64,000 nucleotides of DNA, from NCBI GenBank assembly GCA_050248155.1, contig JBFWSW010000001.1, positions 170,302 through 234,301 of the forward strand, given 5' to 3'. Position 1 is the stretch's first letter; every line of letters begins with the position of its first letter. Shown in pieces: positions 49,219 to 58,224 of the stretch. Made by a program: the position numbers and the translations under genes. A model generated the notes under the pieces. That model had not been told where the DNA came from, made no database searches, and was given only the letters and a program-made list of their open reading frames with translations. Source of the DNA: VFMC01 sp050248155 (GTDB taxonomy: Bacteria > Actinomycetota > Acidimicrobiia > Acidimicrobiales > Ilumatobacteraceae).

Positions 49219-51657
49219 TCAGGCGCGCATTCTCAGGCCCTGCGGGTCGAGCACCGGCTCGTGGAGCAGCGTCGCCGGGCGGCGCTTGCCGATGATCTCG
49301 ATCTCGAATTGGTCGCCGCCGGCGAGCTCGCTCGGGATGTATCCCATCGCCAGCGACACACCGCTGTAGTGGGCGTAGCCGCCGGACGTGATCCAGCCGA
49401 CGACACGACCGTCGTGCCACACCGGCTCGTCGCCGATCACGTCGGCGGGCGCCTCCGGATCGACGTCGACGCGGAACGTCACGAGCCGTCGCTTCGGTCC
49501 GCCCGCGGCCATCTCGGCCTCGACGGCGGCGCGGCCGACGAAGTCGTGGTCGAGCTTCAGCACGCGGTCCATGCACGCCTCGAGCGGCGTGTAGATGGGG
49601 CGATACTCGCGGTACCAGGTGCCGAAGCTCTTCTCCAACCGCATGGTGATGAGGGCGCGGAACCCGAACAGGCGCATGTCGTAGGGCTGCCCGGACTCCC
49701 ACAGGAGGTCGAACAGGTAGCGCTGGTACTCGGGCGCCATCCACATCTCGTAGCCGAGGTCGCCGGTGTAGGTCATCCGTGACAGCCAGATCGGTGCCAT
49801 GCCGAGATCGACCCGGCGGAACGCCATGAACGGGAAGTCGGCCGTCGCGAGCGACGTGTTCGTCAGGGGCTGCAGCACGTCACGGGCATGAGGTCCCGCG
49901 ACGGTGAGGCCCACCATCGACAGACCGAGCGTCTCGAACCGGATCGGGCTGCCGGCCGGCAGGTGGTCGATGAACCAGCGCGGGTGGTGCACCTCGGCGG
50001 CCTGCGAGCCGAAGAGGAAGAACTCGTCCTCACCGGTGCGCGACACCGAGAACTCGCCCACGATCAGCCCCTGCGGGTTGAGCATCGCCGTCAGGTTCGT
50101 GCGCCCCACCTTCGGCAACGCGTTGGTGAACAGGCTCTGCAACCACACTGCCGCACCCGCGCCGGTGACCCGGTACTTGGCGAAGTTCGAGGCCTCGCTC
50201 AGCCCCACTCGCTCGCGCACGGCGCGGCTCTCCTCGGCGACGAGCGGGAAGGCGTTCGAGCGGTAGAACGTGACGTCCTCGAGCGGGTCCTTGCCGGGCT
50301 CCTGGAACCAGAGCGGGTGCTCGAGCCCGAACCCGGCGCCCCACACGGCGTTGTGCTGCGTGAGCCGGTCGTAGATGGGTGTCGTGTGCAATGGCCGCGC
50401 TGCGGGCAGCTCCTCGTTGGGGAACGTGATCCGGAACCGCCGCGAGTAGTTCTCGCGCACCTTGGCGTTGGTGTAGGCGAGCGTCGCCCAGTCGCCGTAG
50501 CGGGCGACGTCCATGCCCCAGATGTCACCGCCTGGATCACCCTCGACCATCCAGTTGGCGAGCGACAACCCGACGCCGCCGCCCTGCGACAGCCCGGCCA
50601 TCACCGCGCACGCGGTCCAGTACCCGCGCAACCCCTTGATCGGTCCGACGAGCGGGTTGCCGTCGGGGCTGAACGTGAACGGACCGTTGACGACCTTCTG
50701 GATGCCCGCCTTGCCGACAGCGGGGAAGTGGTCGAAGCCGCGGGCGAGCTCGGGGGCGATGCGGTCGAGGTCGGCCGGGAGCAGCTGGAACACGAAGTCC
50801 CACGGCGTCTCCTCGGGCGACCACGGCACGGCAGCCTGCTCGTAGGTGCCGAGCAGGATGCTCTGACCCTCCTGGCGGGCGTAGATCTCACCCGCGAAGT
50901 CGATCATGTGCGGCAGCTCGCGGCCCCGCTCGCGGTTGTACTCGATGACCTCGGGCATCGGCTCGGTCATCAGGTAGTGGTGCTCCATCGCCAGCACGGG
51001 CAACTCGAGACCCACCATCCGGCCGACCTCTCGGGCCCACAGCCCGCCGGCGTTCACGACGTGCTCGGCGTGGATCGTGTGGTCGCGGTCGGTGACGACG
51101 TCCCACGTACCATCGGCCCGCTGCGACAAGCCCGTCACCCAGGTGTCGGTGTAGACCTCGGCGCCGCGGTTGCGCGCGCAGATCGCGTAGGCGTGGGTGA
51201 CGCCGTAGGGGTCGACGCTGCCCTCGTCCTCGTCGAAGAGCGCGCCGACGAAGTACTCCTCCTCGAGCAGCGGGTTCAGCTCCTTCGCCTCGCGCATCGA
51301 GACCATCTCCATGTGCATGCCGAGATATCGGCCGCGGGCCTGCGCCATGCGCAGCCAGTCGAGCCGCTCCGGCGTGTCGGCCAGCTGCAGCCCGCCCGGG
51401 AGGTGGATGCTGCAGTTCTGCCCGGACTCTGCCTCGATCTCCTTGTACAGGTTCACCGTGTACTGCTGCAGCCGGGCCACGTTGGGGTCGCCGTTCAGCG
51501 TGTGCATGCCGCCCGCTGCGTGCCATGTGGAGCCGGCCGTGAGCTGCTTGCGCTCGAGCAGCACCACGTCGCTCCAGCCGGCCTTGGTGAGGTGGTAGAG
51601 GACGCTGGCGCCGACGACACCGCCGCCGATGACCACGACCTGTGCTGATGACTTCAT
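49219..51657 (-). CDS. FAD-dependent oxidoreductase / GcvT fusion, copy 3 (MttB-linked)
   Basis: 812 residues. FAD domain VVVIGGGVVGASVLYHLTKA, His46 in GSTWHAAGGMHTLNG (likely covalent FAD), then FAO-M, GcvT (LSEASNFAKYRVTGAGAAV, TYTGDLGYEMWMAPEYQRYL) and the GcvT C-terminal barrel. It is diverged from the tandem pair at 5020-9887 (GGMHTLNGDPN in place of GLVGQLR after the flavin His; Y in DLGYEMW for W in ELGWELH), so it probably has a different substrate. It starts 22 nt after the stop of the second mttB gene, so the two form an operon. MttB would take one methyl and this enzyme the next. Confidence 0.86.
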   Translation of the reverse strand: MKSSAQVVVIGGGVVGASVLYHLTKAGWSDVVLLERKQLTAGSTWHAAGGMHTLNGDPNVARLQQYTVNLYKEIEAESGQNCSIHLPGGLQLADTPERLDWLRMAQARGRYLGMHMEMVSMREAKELNPLLEEEYFVGALFDEDEGSVDPYGVTHAYAICARNRGAEVYTDTWVTGLSQRADGTWDVVTDRDHTIHAEHVVNAGGLWAREVGRMVGLELPVLAMEHHYLMTEPMPEVIEYNRERGRELPHMIDFAGEIYARQEGQSILLGTYEQAAVPWSPEETPWDFVFQLLPADLDRIAPELARGFDHFPAVGKAGIQKVVNGPFTFSPDGNPLVGPIKGLRGYWTACAVMAGLSQGGGVGLSLANWMVEGDPGGDIWGMDVARYGDWATLAYTNAKVRENYSRRFRITFPNEELPAARPLHTTPIYDRLTQHNAVWGAGFGLEHPLWFQEPGKDPLEDVTFYRSNAFPLVAEESRAVRERVGLSEASNFAKYRVTGAGAAVWLQSLFTNALPKVGRTNLTAMLNPQGLIVGEFSVSRTGEDEFFLFGSQAAEVHHPRWFIDHLPAGSPIRFETLGLSMVGLTVAGPHARDVLQPLTNTSLATADFPFMAFRRVDLGMAPIWLSRMTYTGDLGYEMWMAPEYQRYLFDLLWESGQPYDMRLFGFRALITMRLEKSFGTWYREYRPIYTPLEACMDRVLKLDHDFVGRAAVEAEMAAGGPKRRLVTFRVDVDPEAPADVIGDEPVWHDGRVVGWITSGGYAHYSGVSLAMGYIPSELAGGDQFEIEIIGKRRPATLLHEPVLDPQGLRMRA

Positions 51658-51679
51658 GAGGACTCCTGCGGGGGGCGGA

Positions 51680-53254
51680 TCAGTAGTCGGTGGGGACGCC
51701 GCCCTCGGCGACGCGTCGCTCGACGAACGCGTCGAGCTCTGCCCGGATCGCCGGGTCCATCGCCGGCGGTTCGTAGGCCTCGAGGAAGCGCTCGACGAGC
51801 ACCTTCACCTTGTCCGGCGCTTGCGGGCTGCCGGCCTCTTGCCAGCTCTCGTAGTTCCGCCAATCGGAGATGAGCGGCTTGTAGAACGCCGTGCGGAAGC
51901 GGTCCTGCGTGTGCTGGGTGCCGAAGAAGTGGCCGCCGGGGCCGACCTCGTCGATGGTGTCGATGGCGAAGGACTCGTCGTCGATGGCGATGGGGTCCAT
52001 GATCTGCGTGACCATCTGCAGCAGGTCGGCGTCGAGGATCATCTTGTCGAGGCTGGCGTGCAGGCCACCCTCCATCCATCCCGCGCCGTGCATCATGAAG
52101 TTCACGCCGCCCATGACGCAGCCCCACAGCGAGAACACGCTCTCGTAGGCGGCCTGCGCGTCGAGCGCGTTGGCAGCGCAGACGTTCGAGCTGCGATAGG
52201 GCAGTGAGTACCGCCGCGCCAGTTGCCCGCCGACCATCGCCGTCTTCACGTACTCGGGCGTACCGAATGCCGGCGCGCCGGACTGCATGTCGACGTTGGA
52301 GGTGAAGCCGCCGTACACGGCCGGCGCGCCGGGGTTGATGCACTGCAGGAACGCAATGCCGGCGAGCGCCTCGGCGTTCTGCTGGGCCAGCGCGCCGGCG
52401 AGCGTGATCGGCGCCATCGCGCCGGCGAGCGTGAACGGTGTCATCACCACCGGCTGGTTGTGCAGCGCGAACTCGATCATCCCCTGCGACATCGGCGTGT
52501 CGAGTCGCAACGGCGAGTTCGAGTTCACGACGGTGAAGACCGACGGCTCGCGCAGGAGCGTCTCGTGATCGATGCCGCGCGAGATGCGCGCCATCTCGAT
52601 GACGTCGCGGTTGCGCTGACGGCCGAGGCTGTAGCAGTGGAGCGACTTGTCGGTGAACGTCAGCACGTCGTGCGCGGCATGGATGTGACGGACCGAGTGG
52701 TGCAGGTCGACCGGCTCGACGGGGTAGCCGCCGATGAAGTGGACCGTGTTCAGCATCTGGGCGAGCTTGAGCAGGTCGCGGAAGCCCTCGCGGTCGCCGG
52801 TGCGACGCACCCCCTGGCGGTCGATGAAGTGCGGCGCGCTGCCCACGGTCCCGAAGGCCATCCAGCGCCCCCCGATGCGCAGGTCGTGCGCGGGGTTCCA
52901 GCTGTGCAGGGTGAACTCGGCAGGAGCGAGCGCGACCTTCTCGAGCACCAGGTCGCGCGGGAACCGCACCCGTCCGGTCGACTCGTCGACGTCGGCGCCC
53001 GCCTCGCGCACGAGTGCGCGTGACTCGGGGTCGAGGAACTCGATCCCGGTCCGTTCGAGGATGCGCAGCGAAGCCTCGTGGATCGACTCGAGCTCGTCGG
53101 CGGAGACGACCTCGGTGTGGTTCAGCCGCATCTGGGGCTGGCGGAACGGCAGCTGCTCGGGCAGCCGCGAGCGGGTGCCTCCGGTGCGGTCACGACCGCC
53201 ACGACGACCGCGACTCACGGTCTCTGGAGCGGTCTCGGTCACGATTCGTGACAC
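51680..53254 (-). CDS. MttB-family (non-pyrrolysine) methylated-amine:corrinoid methyltransferase, copy 2
   Basis: 524 residues, no in-frame amber codon. ELESIHEASLRILERTGIEF, HFIGGYPVEPVDLHHSVRHI, VVNSNSPLRLDTPMSQGMIE, TLAGAMAPITLAGALAQQNA, GVNFMMHGAGWMEGGLHASL and EVGPGGHFFGTQHTQDRFR establish the family. It differs from copy 1 in the substrate-side segments (FVNTVxFIGG/GYPVEP region in place of HHSGGTVCEPTDVP), so the two copies likely handle different quaternary amines. No clear ribosome site precedes GTG 53254; a second GTG four codons in is possible. Divergent from the Fe-ADH/enolase pair over a 94-bp gap. The corrinoid partner must be supplied in trans. Confidence 0.88.
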   Translation of the reverse strand: MSRIVTETAPETVSRGRRGGRDRTGGTRSRLPEQLPFRQPQMRLNHTEVVSADELESIHEASLRILERTGIEFLDPESRALVREAGADVDESTGRVRFPRDLVLEKVALAPAEFTLHSWNPAHDLRIGGRWMAFGTVGSAPHFIDRQGVRRTGDREGFRDLLKLAQMLNTVHFIGGYPVEPVDLHHSVRHIHAAHDVLTFTDKSLHCYSLGRQRNRDVIEMARISRGIDHETLLREPSVFTVVNSNSPLRLDTPMSQGMIEFALHNQPVVMTPFTLAGAMAPITLAGALAQQNAEALAGIAFLQCINPGAPAVYGGFTSNVDMQSGAPAFGTPEYVKTAMVGGQLARRYSLPYRSSNVCAANALDAQAAYESVFSLWGCVMGGVNFMMHGAGWMEGGLHASLDKMILDADLLQMVTQIMDPIAIDDESFAIDTIDEVGPGGHFFGTQHTQDRFRTAFYKPLISDWRNYESWQEAGSPQAPDKVKVLVERFLEAYEPPAMDPAIRAELDAFVERRVAEGGVPTDY

Positions 53255-53259
53255 TACAC

Positions 53260-53283
53260 GTACGGTACGATTCCTTGTACGGT
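53260..53283. promoter_or_regulatory. Direct repeat GTACGGT x2 in the divergent mttB-2 / Fe-ADH control region
   Basis: GTACGGT at 53260-53266 and 53277-53283, 17 bp apart, inside the 94-bp gap between divergent genes. The spacing (~1.6 turns) could suit a dimeric regulator or one repeat per promoter. Only the repeats are seen; no regulator gene is adjacent. Confidence 0.35.
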
Positions 53284-53348
53284 CGTCTCAGGAATGTGCG
53301 CGGCACGGACGCCGGGCCGAACAGGCGGGGTCAGAGGGCGGAGGAGCG

Positions 53349-54506
53349 GTGAGCGCACAGAACTACGAGATCGGCCGGGCGCCCCGCACACTCGTGGGCA
53401 CGCGGTCGCTCGAGTCGTTGCACCGCGAGGTCGAGGGCCTCGGTGGAGGGTGTGCTGTCCTGATCGTCGACGCGGCGGTGACGTCCGGCGGTTACCTCGA
53501 TCGGGTCGTCGATGCCCTCGGGAACCTCGCGTCCCGCGTGCACGTCGCGCCGGCGGGCGAGCCGACGCTCGACAGCGTCGACGAAGCTGCGCGACTCGTG
53601 AGGTCGACGCGCGACCCGGTGGTGATCGGCATCGGCGGGGGGAGTGCGCTCGACATCGCCAAGCAGGCCGCGGTCGTCGCATGTGGTGACACCGGCGTCG
53701 AGCCGTACCTCCTCTGCGCGCACCCGCTGCCGGGCCGCCGTCCGATCGTGGCGATCCCCACCACGTCGGGCACCGGAGCCGAGGTCACCCGCACGTGCAT
53801 CGTGAGCGACCGTGCCGGCCGCAAGACGTGGACGTGGGGCGACGAGATGCTGCCCGATCTCGTCGTGCTCGACCCGCGCGCCGCGGTGACGATGCCGCAC
53901 GCCGTCACGGTGGGCACGGGCCTCGACGCCTTCGTCCATGCGCTCGAAGCCTGCAGCGGCAGCCGCCGCAACTCGATTGCCACGGCTCCTGCCCAGCGGG
54001 CGCTCCGGCTCGTGCTCGACCACTTGCCACGGGCGGCTGCCGTCCCCGACGACCTCGACGCCCGCCAAGCGATGCAGGAGGCCGCCTTCCTCGCCGGCAT
54101 CGCGATCGACAACTGCGGCACGGGCATCGCGCACTCGATCGGGCACGCCCTCGGCACACTGCACCACCTGCCGCACGGCCTCTCCGTCGCCGTCGGCCTG
54201 CTCGCGACGCTGCGGTGGAACATCGACGGTGCGCCCGGCGCCTACGCGGACGCGGCCGCTGCGCTCGACCGGTCGGGGGACGAGCTGCCCGACTGCCTCG
54301 CTCGGCTCAGCCGCGCGACCGGTCTCGGCGCCGTCGCTGCCGCCGTCCCGTGCGACCCGATCGACGCCGGTGCGCTGGCGGCGACGATGGCCGCGCCGGA
54401 AAATCAACCGATGCTCCAGAACAACGCTCGGCACGTCGACGACGAGGCGCGGATGATGCTGGCCGCGAGCACGGTCATCACCTGGGGCTCGCTCACGCGA
54501 GGCTGA
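53349..54506 (+). CDS. Iron-containing alcohol dehydrogenase family protein
   Basis: 385 residues, NAD(P)-linked, group III Fe-ADH fold. Nucleotide domain: VVIGIGGGSALDIAKQAAVV (~97-116) and AIPTTSGTGAEVTRTCIVSD. Metal ligands: Asp and His in GTGLDAFVHALEACSG (~195) and two His in GIAHSIGHALGTLHHLPHG (~260). GTG 53349 has GGAGG 4 nt upstream and separates this from a long upstream frame with no homology. It is followed by the enolase-superfamily gene after 4 nt and is divergent from mttB copy 2, suggesting a role in turning over the alcohol or aldehyde part of a betaine-type substrate. Substrate unknown. Confidence 0.85.
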   Translation: MSAQNYEIGRAPRTLVGTRSLESLHREVEGLGGGCAVLIVDAAVTSGGYLDRVVDALGNLASRVHVAPAGEPTLDSVDEAARLVRSTRDPVVIGIGGGSALDIAKQAAVVACGDTGVEPYLLCAHPLPGRRPIVAIPTTSGTGAEVTRTCIVSDRAGRKTWTWGDEMLPDLVVLDPRAAVTMPHAVTVGTGLDAFVHALEACSGSRRNSIATAPAQRALRLVLDHLPRAAAVPDDLDARQAMQEAAFLAGIAIDNCGTGIAHSIGHALGTLHHLPHGLSVAVGLLATLRWNIDGAPGAYADAAAALDRSGDELPDCLARLSRATGLGAVAAAVPCDPIDAGALAATMAAPENQPMLQNNARHVDDEARMMLAASTVITWGSLTRG

Positions 54507-54510
54507 GATC

Positions 54511-55656
54511 GTGAGCGAGATCGTCGCCATCGACATCACCCACCACCAGCTGCGGCTCGATCCGCCGTTCCCCGCGTCCTGGGACCCGCAGCCGCGCACG
54601 AAGTTCCCGGCGACGATCGTGCGCGTGCGCGACTCCGACGGGCGAGAGGGCATCGGGTCCGGCGACGTGATGTACGGCTTCGCCGACTACGCGGGCTGGT
54701 TCATCGGAGAAGATCCTCTCGATCTGCCCCAGCACGCGGCGCGGCTCGCCAACGTCGAGTTCCACGCCGGCAGGCCCTGGCCGCTCGATGTCGCGCTCTG
54801 GGACCTCGCGGGCAAGATCCGCGGCGAACCCGTGTGGCGCCTGCTCGGCGGGCGCTCGCCGTGGCTGCGCCTGTACGCGTCCAGCGCGGTGCATCGTCCC
54901 GTCGGGCAGATGGTCCAGACGGCGCGACGCATGCTCGACTCCGGCTTCGAAGCGATGAAGGTGCGCTTCGGGCGGCCCTCCATCGACGACGACCTGGCCG
55001 TCGTCAGCGCGATCCGCGACGCCGTGGGCGACCGGCTGACGGTGATGGTCGACTGCAATCAGGGATGGCGGATGCCATGGGACACGGCGCGACCGTGGGA
55101 TCTCGACATCGCGGTGCGCGTCGCCGACCGCTTGCAGGCCGAAGAGGTCTACTGGATGGAGGAGCCGCTGCACCGCGGCGACTACGACGGCATGACCGAG
55201 CTCCGGCGCCACGTGCACGAGACGGGGTCGATGCGCATCGCCGGCGGCGAGATGACCCGCGAACCGTACGAGTTCCGCGAGCTGCTCGCGCGCGAGTGCC
55301 TCGACGTGTTCCAGCCCGACTGCGTCTGCTCGCAGGGCATCACCGGGTTGTCACATCTGGCCCACGAGGTGCAGGCGGCCGGCAAGGTGTTCACGCCGCA
55401 CACGTGGGGCAACGGCATCGGCGTGCTCGCCAACCTGCACCTCATCGCCGGAACCGTCGGCCACGAGGGCTCGCTGTGGGTGGAGTGGCCGTTCGATCCG
55501 CCCGAGTGGACGCCCGAGCGCCGCGACTACCCGCTCACGACGCCGTTGCAGTGCGACGGCGGTTGGACCCAACTGAGCGGCGAGCCGGGCCTCGGCATCG
55601 TCCTCGACGAGGATGCCCTCGCGCGGACAGCGAGTGCGTCCGCGACGTTCACCTGA
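54511..55656 (+). CDS. Enolase-superfamily protein (mandelate racemase / dehydratase group)
   Basis: 381 residues. The N-terminal capping domain (1-~120) includes PLDVALWDLAGKIRG. The barrel has catalytic-type residues K150-x-R152 (EAMKVRFG), D181 (VDCNQGW), E217/E218 (WMEEPL), E247 (AGGEMT) and H297 (FTPHTWGNG). A C-terminal His with KxR/KxK marks the mandelate racemase/acid-sugar dehydratase group, which abstracts the alpha-proton of a carboxylate. Betaine epimerases (HpbD type) belong to the same superfamily but use Lys on both sides, so this is more likely a dehydratase or racemase of a hydroxy acid. Co-transcribed with the Fe-ADH (4-nt gap). Confidence 0.83.
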   Translation: MSEIVAIDITHHQLRLDPPFPASWDPQPRTKFPATIVRVRDSDGREGIGSGDVMYGFADYAGWFIGEDPLDLPQHAARLANVEFHAGRPWPLDVALWDLAGKIRGEPVWRLLGGRSPWLRLYASSAVHRPVGQMVQTARRMLDSGFEAMKVRFGRPSIDDDLAVVSAIRDAVGDRLTVMVDCNQGWRMPWDTARPWDLDIAVRVADRLQAEEVYWMEEPLHRGDYDGMTELRRHVHETGSMRIAGGEMTREPYEFRELLARECLDVFQPDCVCSQGITGLSHLAHEVQAAGKVFTPHTWGNGIGVLANLHLIAGTVGHEGSLWVEWPFDPPEWTPERRDYPLTTPLQCDGGWTQLSGEPGLGIVLDEDALARTASASATFT

Positions 55657-55662
55657 TCGCCG

Positions 55663-56607
55663 TCAGGAGTAGAAGCCGGCGAAGAAGTAGAGGGTGGGGA
55701 AGCCGTTCTGGTCGACGCCGATCGCGGTGAGCCGCAGCCACTCGGCAGAGGCAGAAGCCGGCAGCGTGGGGTCGCCATCGTCGTCGTAGGCGAACGCGAC
55801 CTGCATGAGGATCGGCGGGCCCTCCGGCCCCTTCCAGACGAGCCCCTCCGAACCCTGCGGGCAGTCAGGCGCGGAGAACCCGCCCGCCGGCGTCTCGCTC
55901 AACGCCGTCACGAGCGCGTCGGGGTCCTCGCCGGCTGCGAACGGTCCGCCCAGCAGCTGGTCGTAGTCGCGGTCGAATGCGATCATCAGCGCACGCAGGT
56001 AATCGGCCGTCGCCCCCCGTTGATCGGCCTCGCACTCGTACCCGGACACGACGACACGGATCGCGTCGGTCAGCGGGAGGGTGAACGTGCGGCTCTCCGG
56101 CGACACGCCCATGCTGCCCGGATCGCCCGACGCGAAGCACGCGTCGGCGTCGAGCTCGGAGCAGGGCACGAACCGAGCGACGTCGAAGCTGATGTCGGTG
56201 GTGGAGGTGTCACCCGGCAGGCGGCGGGCGTGGTAGATGCCCGGCAACAACCCCTCGGTCGGGTTGGCGGGCAGCTGCGGCGAGGGCGGGCCGTAGTAGT
56301 CCGATTCGCAGCACGGCGGATAGGCGAGATCGGGCATCGCATCGACAGCGACCCATCCGACGGGCGGCGGCTCGGTGGTCGACGTCGTCGTCGATTCCAT
56401 CGTGGTCGGCGGAAGTGTGGTCACGGGTGCCGACGTCGTGGTCGGCGGAAGCGTCGTCTCGACGGCGCTCGTGGTCGGACCGGGCGCGGTGGTCGTCGCG
56501 TTCGAGCTCACCGCGATGGGATCGGCCTTCTGCGTGCACGAGACCAAGCCGAACGGCACGAGGGCGCCGACCGCGACGAGGAACCGTGTGAGGGGGCGCA
56601 CGTCCAC
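55663..56607 (-). CDS. Hypothetical lipoprotein with Thr/Pro-rich linker
   Basis: 314 residues. Signal peptide (TRFLVAVGALVPFGLVSC, lipobox LVSC, Cys ~24), then a ~60-residue Thr/Pro/Ser stalk and a globular domain with paired Cys (YPPCCESDYYG, FVPCSELDADACF, SGYECEAD, APDCPQGSEG) that may form disulfides. No enzyme motif is recognised. GTG 56607 is the best start; an in-frame GTG two codons later is possible. It is convergent with the enolase gene and divergent from hutH (63-bp gap). Surface-anchored protein of unknown function. Confidence 0.7.
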   Translation of the reverse strand: MDVRPLTRFLVAVGALVPFGLVSCTQKADPIAVSSNATTTAPGPTTSAVETTLPPTTTSAPVTTLPPTTMESTTTSTTEPPPVGWVAVDAMPDLAYPPCCESDYYGPPSPQLPANPTEGLLPGIYHARRLPGDTSTTDISFDVARFVPCSELDADACFASGDPGSMGVSPESRTFTLPLTDAIRVVVSGYECEADQRGATADYLRALMIAFDRDYDQLLGGPFAAGEDPDALVTALSETPAGGFSAPDCPQGSEGLVWKGPEGPPILMQVAFAYDDDGDPTLPASASAEWLRLTAIGVDQNGFPTLYFFAGFYS

Positions 56608-56670
56608 CGCGACAGTCTCGCATCCCGATCCTGACCGCAGGCGGCAGCACGTGTGGCAGGCTTCCGTCGG

Positions 56671-58224
56671 ATGGAGGAGAGGGCGCGATCGATCGAGCTG
56701 AACGGCCCCGGTCTCGCGATCGGCGATGTCGTCGCAGTCGCCCGATCGGGTGCGACGGCCAGGCTGGGGGAGGCGGGTCGGGCGGCGATGGAGCGGTCGG
56801 CGGCACTGATCGACGGGTTCGTGCAAGGGGAGCAGCCCGTCTACGGGGTGACCACCGGTTTCGGATCACTCGCGGGGACCGTCATCCCTGCCGAGCGGAC
56901 GGCAGAGCTCCAGGTCGCGCTCGTCCGCTCGCATGCCGCCGGCATGGGTGACCCGATCGAGCGCGACGTGGTGCGCGCGATGCTGCTGCTGCGCGCCCGG
57001 AGCCTCGCCATGGGGTTCTCGGGCGCACGACCCGAGATCGTCGATCTGCAGCTCGCACTCCTCGCGAACGGGCTCACGCCGATCGTGCGCGAGCACGGTT
57101 CGCTCGGGGCGAGCGGCGATCTCGCGCCGCTCAGCCACTGCGCGCTCACGCTCATCGGTGAAGGCGAGGTCGTCGACGCAGCCGGACGCGTCATGGCGTC
57201 ACGAGAGGCGATGTCGCGCGCCGGCCTCGATCCGGTCGTGCTGCGCGCGAAGGAGGGGCTCGCCCTCATCAACGGGACCGACGGGATCCTCGCGATGCTG
57301 TGCCTCGCGACCCACGACCTGCAGGTGCTGTGCCGAGAGGCCGATGTCGTCGCAGCGATGACCGTCGAAGGCCTCCTCGGCACGGACCGCGCGTTCGCTG
57401 CCGATCTGCAGGCGCTCCGGCCACAGTTCGGTCAGGCGGTCAGCGCGCGCAACCTCACCCGTTGCCTCGCGGGTTCGGAGATCGTCGCCAGCCACCGGCA
57501 CGGCGATTCGCGGGTGCAGGACGCGTACTCGCTGCGTTGCACCCCGCAGGTGCACGGTGCTGCGCTCGACACCCTGGCCCACGCCCGCACCATCGCCGAG
57601 CGCGAGCTCGACGCGGCCATCGACAACCCGATGATCCTGCCGGACGGTCGAGTCGAGAGCTGTGGCAACTTCCACGGCGCACCCGTGGGTTTCGCATGCG
57701 ACTTCCTGGCCATCGCCGTCGCCGAGCTGACAGCGATCGCCGAGCGACGCACCGATCGCATGCTCGACGTCGCCCGCTCGCACGGGCTGCCGCCGTTCCT
57801 CTCGCCCGATGCCGGTGTGAACAGCGGGCTGATGATCGCCCACTACACCCAGGCCGCGATGGCGATGGAGAACCAGCGACTCGCAGCGCCGGCCTCGGTG
57901 CAGTCGCTGCCCACCAGCGCGATGCAAGAGGATCACATCTCGAACGGCTGGGCGGCGGCGCGCAAGTTGCGGCGCGCCGTCGACAACCTGCGCCGCGTGC
58001 TCGCGGTCGAGTTGGTGTGCGCAGGGGCGGCCCTCGACCTGCGCGCGCCGCTCGCCCCGGCGCCGGCGACCGGTGCCGCGCTCGACGTGTTGCGGGCACA
58101 GGTCGCGGGTCCCGGGCCCGATCGCTGGTTGTCGCCCGACCTGCGTGCAGCCGAGTCGTTGCTCGCCGACGGCACGCTGCTCGCCGCCGTCGAATCCGCC
58201 ATCGGACCGTTGGAGGTGCCCTAG
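56671..58224 (+). CDS. hutH: Histidine ammonia-lyase
   Basis: 517 residues; histidine to urocanate + NH3. The MIO prosthetic group forms from A147-S148-G149 in HGSLGASGDLAPLSH. YGVTTGFGSLA (~58), KEGLALINGT, QDAYSLRCTPQVHGA and PASVQSLPTSAMQEDHISNG are also characteristic. Length is standard. ATG 56671 fits the start of homology (IELNGPGLAIGDVVAVARSG). First gene of the six-gene run hutH-hutU-phyH-def-hutF-hutI; hutU begins directly after the stop. Confidence 0.95.
   Translation: MEERARSIELNGPGLAIGDVVAVARSGATARLGEAGRAAMERSAALIDGFVQGEQPVYGVTTGFGSLAGTVIPAERTAELQVALVRSHAAGMGDPIERDVVRAMLLLRARSLAMGFSGARPEIVDLQLALLANGLTPIVREHGSLGASGDLAPLSHCALTLIGEGEVVDAAGRVMASREAMSRAGLDPVVLRAKEGLALINGTDGILAMLCLATHDLQVLCREADVVAAMTVEGLLGTDRAFAADLQALRPQFGQAVSARNLTRCLAGSEIVASHRHGDSRVQDAYSLRCTPQVHGAALDTLAHARTIAERELDAAIDNPMILPDGRVESCGNFHGAPVGFACDFLAIAVAELTAIAERRTDRMLDVARSHGLPPFLSPDAGVNSGLMIAHYTQAAMAMENQRLAAPASVQSLPTSAMQEDHISNGWAAARKLRRAVDNLRRVLAVELVCAGAALDLRAPLAPAPATGAALDVLRAQVAGPGPDRWLSPDLRAAESLLADGTLLAAVESAIGPLEVP

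Noticed and set aside
32068..53254. Pyrrolysine-containing MttB
   Set aside because: Neither mttB homologue has an in-frame TAG before its normal end, and no pyl genes are seen.
54511..55656. Hydroxyproline betaine 2-epimerase (HpbD)
   Set aside because: HpbD-type enzymes use Lys on both faces; here the second-half residue is His297 with E247, placing it with the mandelate racemase/dehydratase group.
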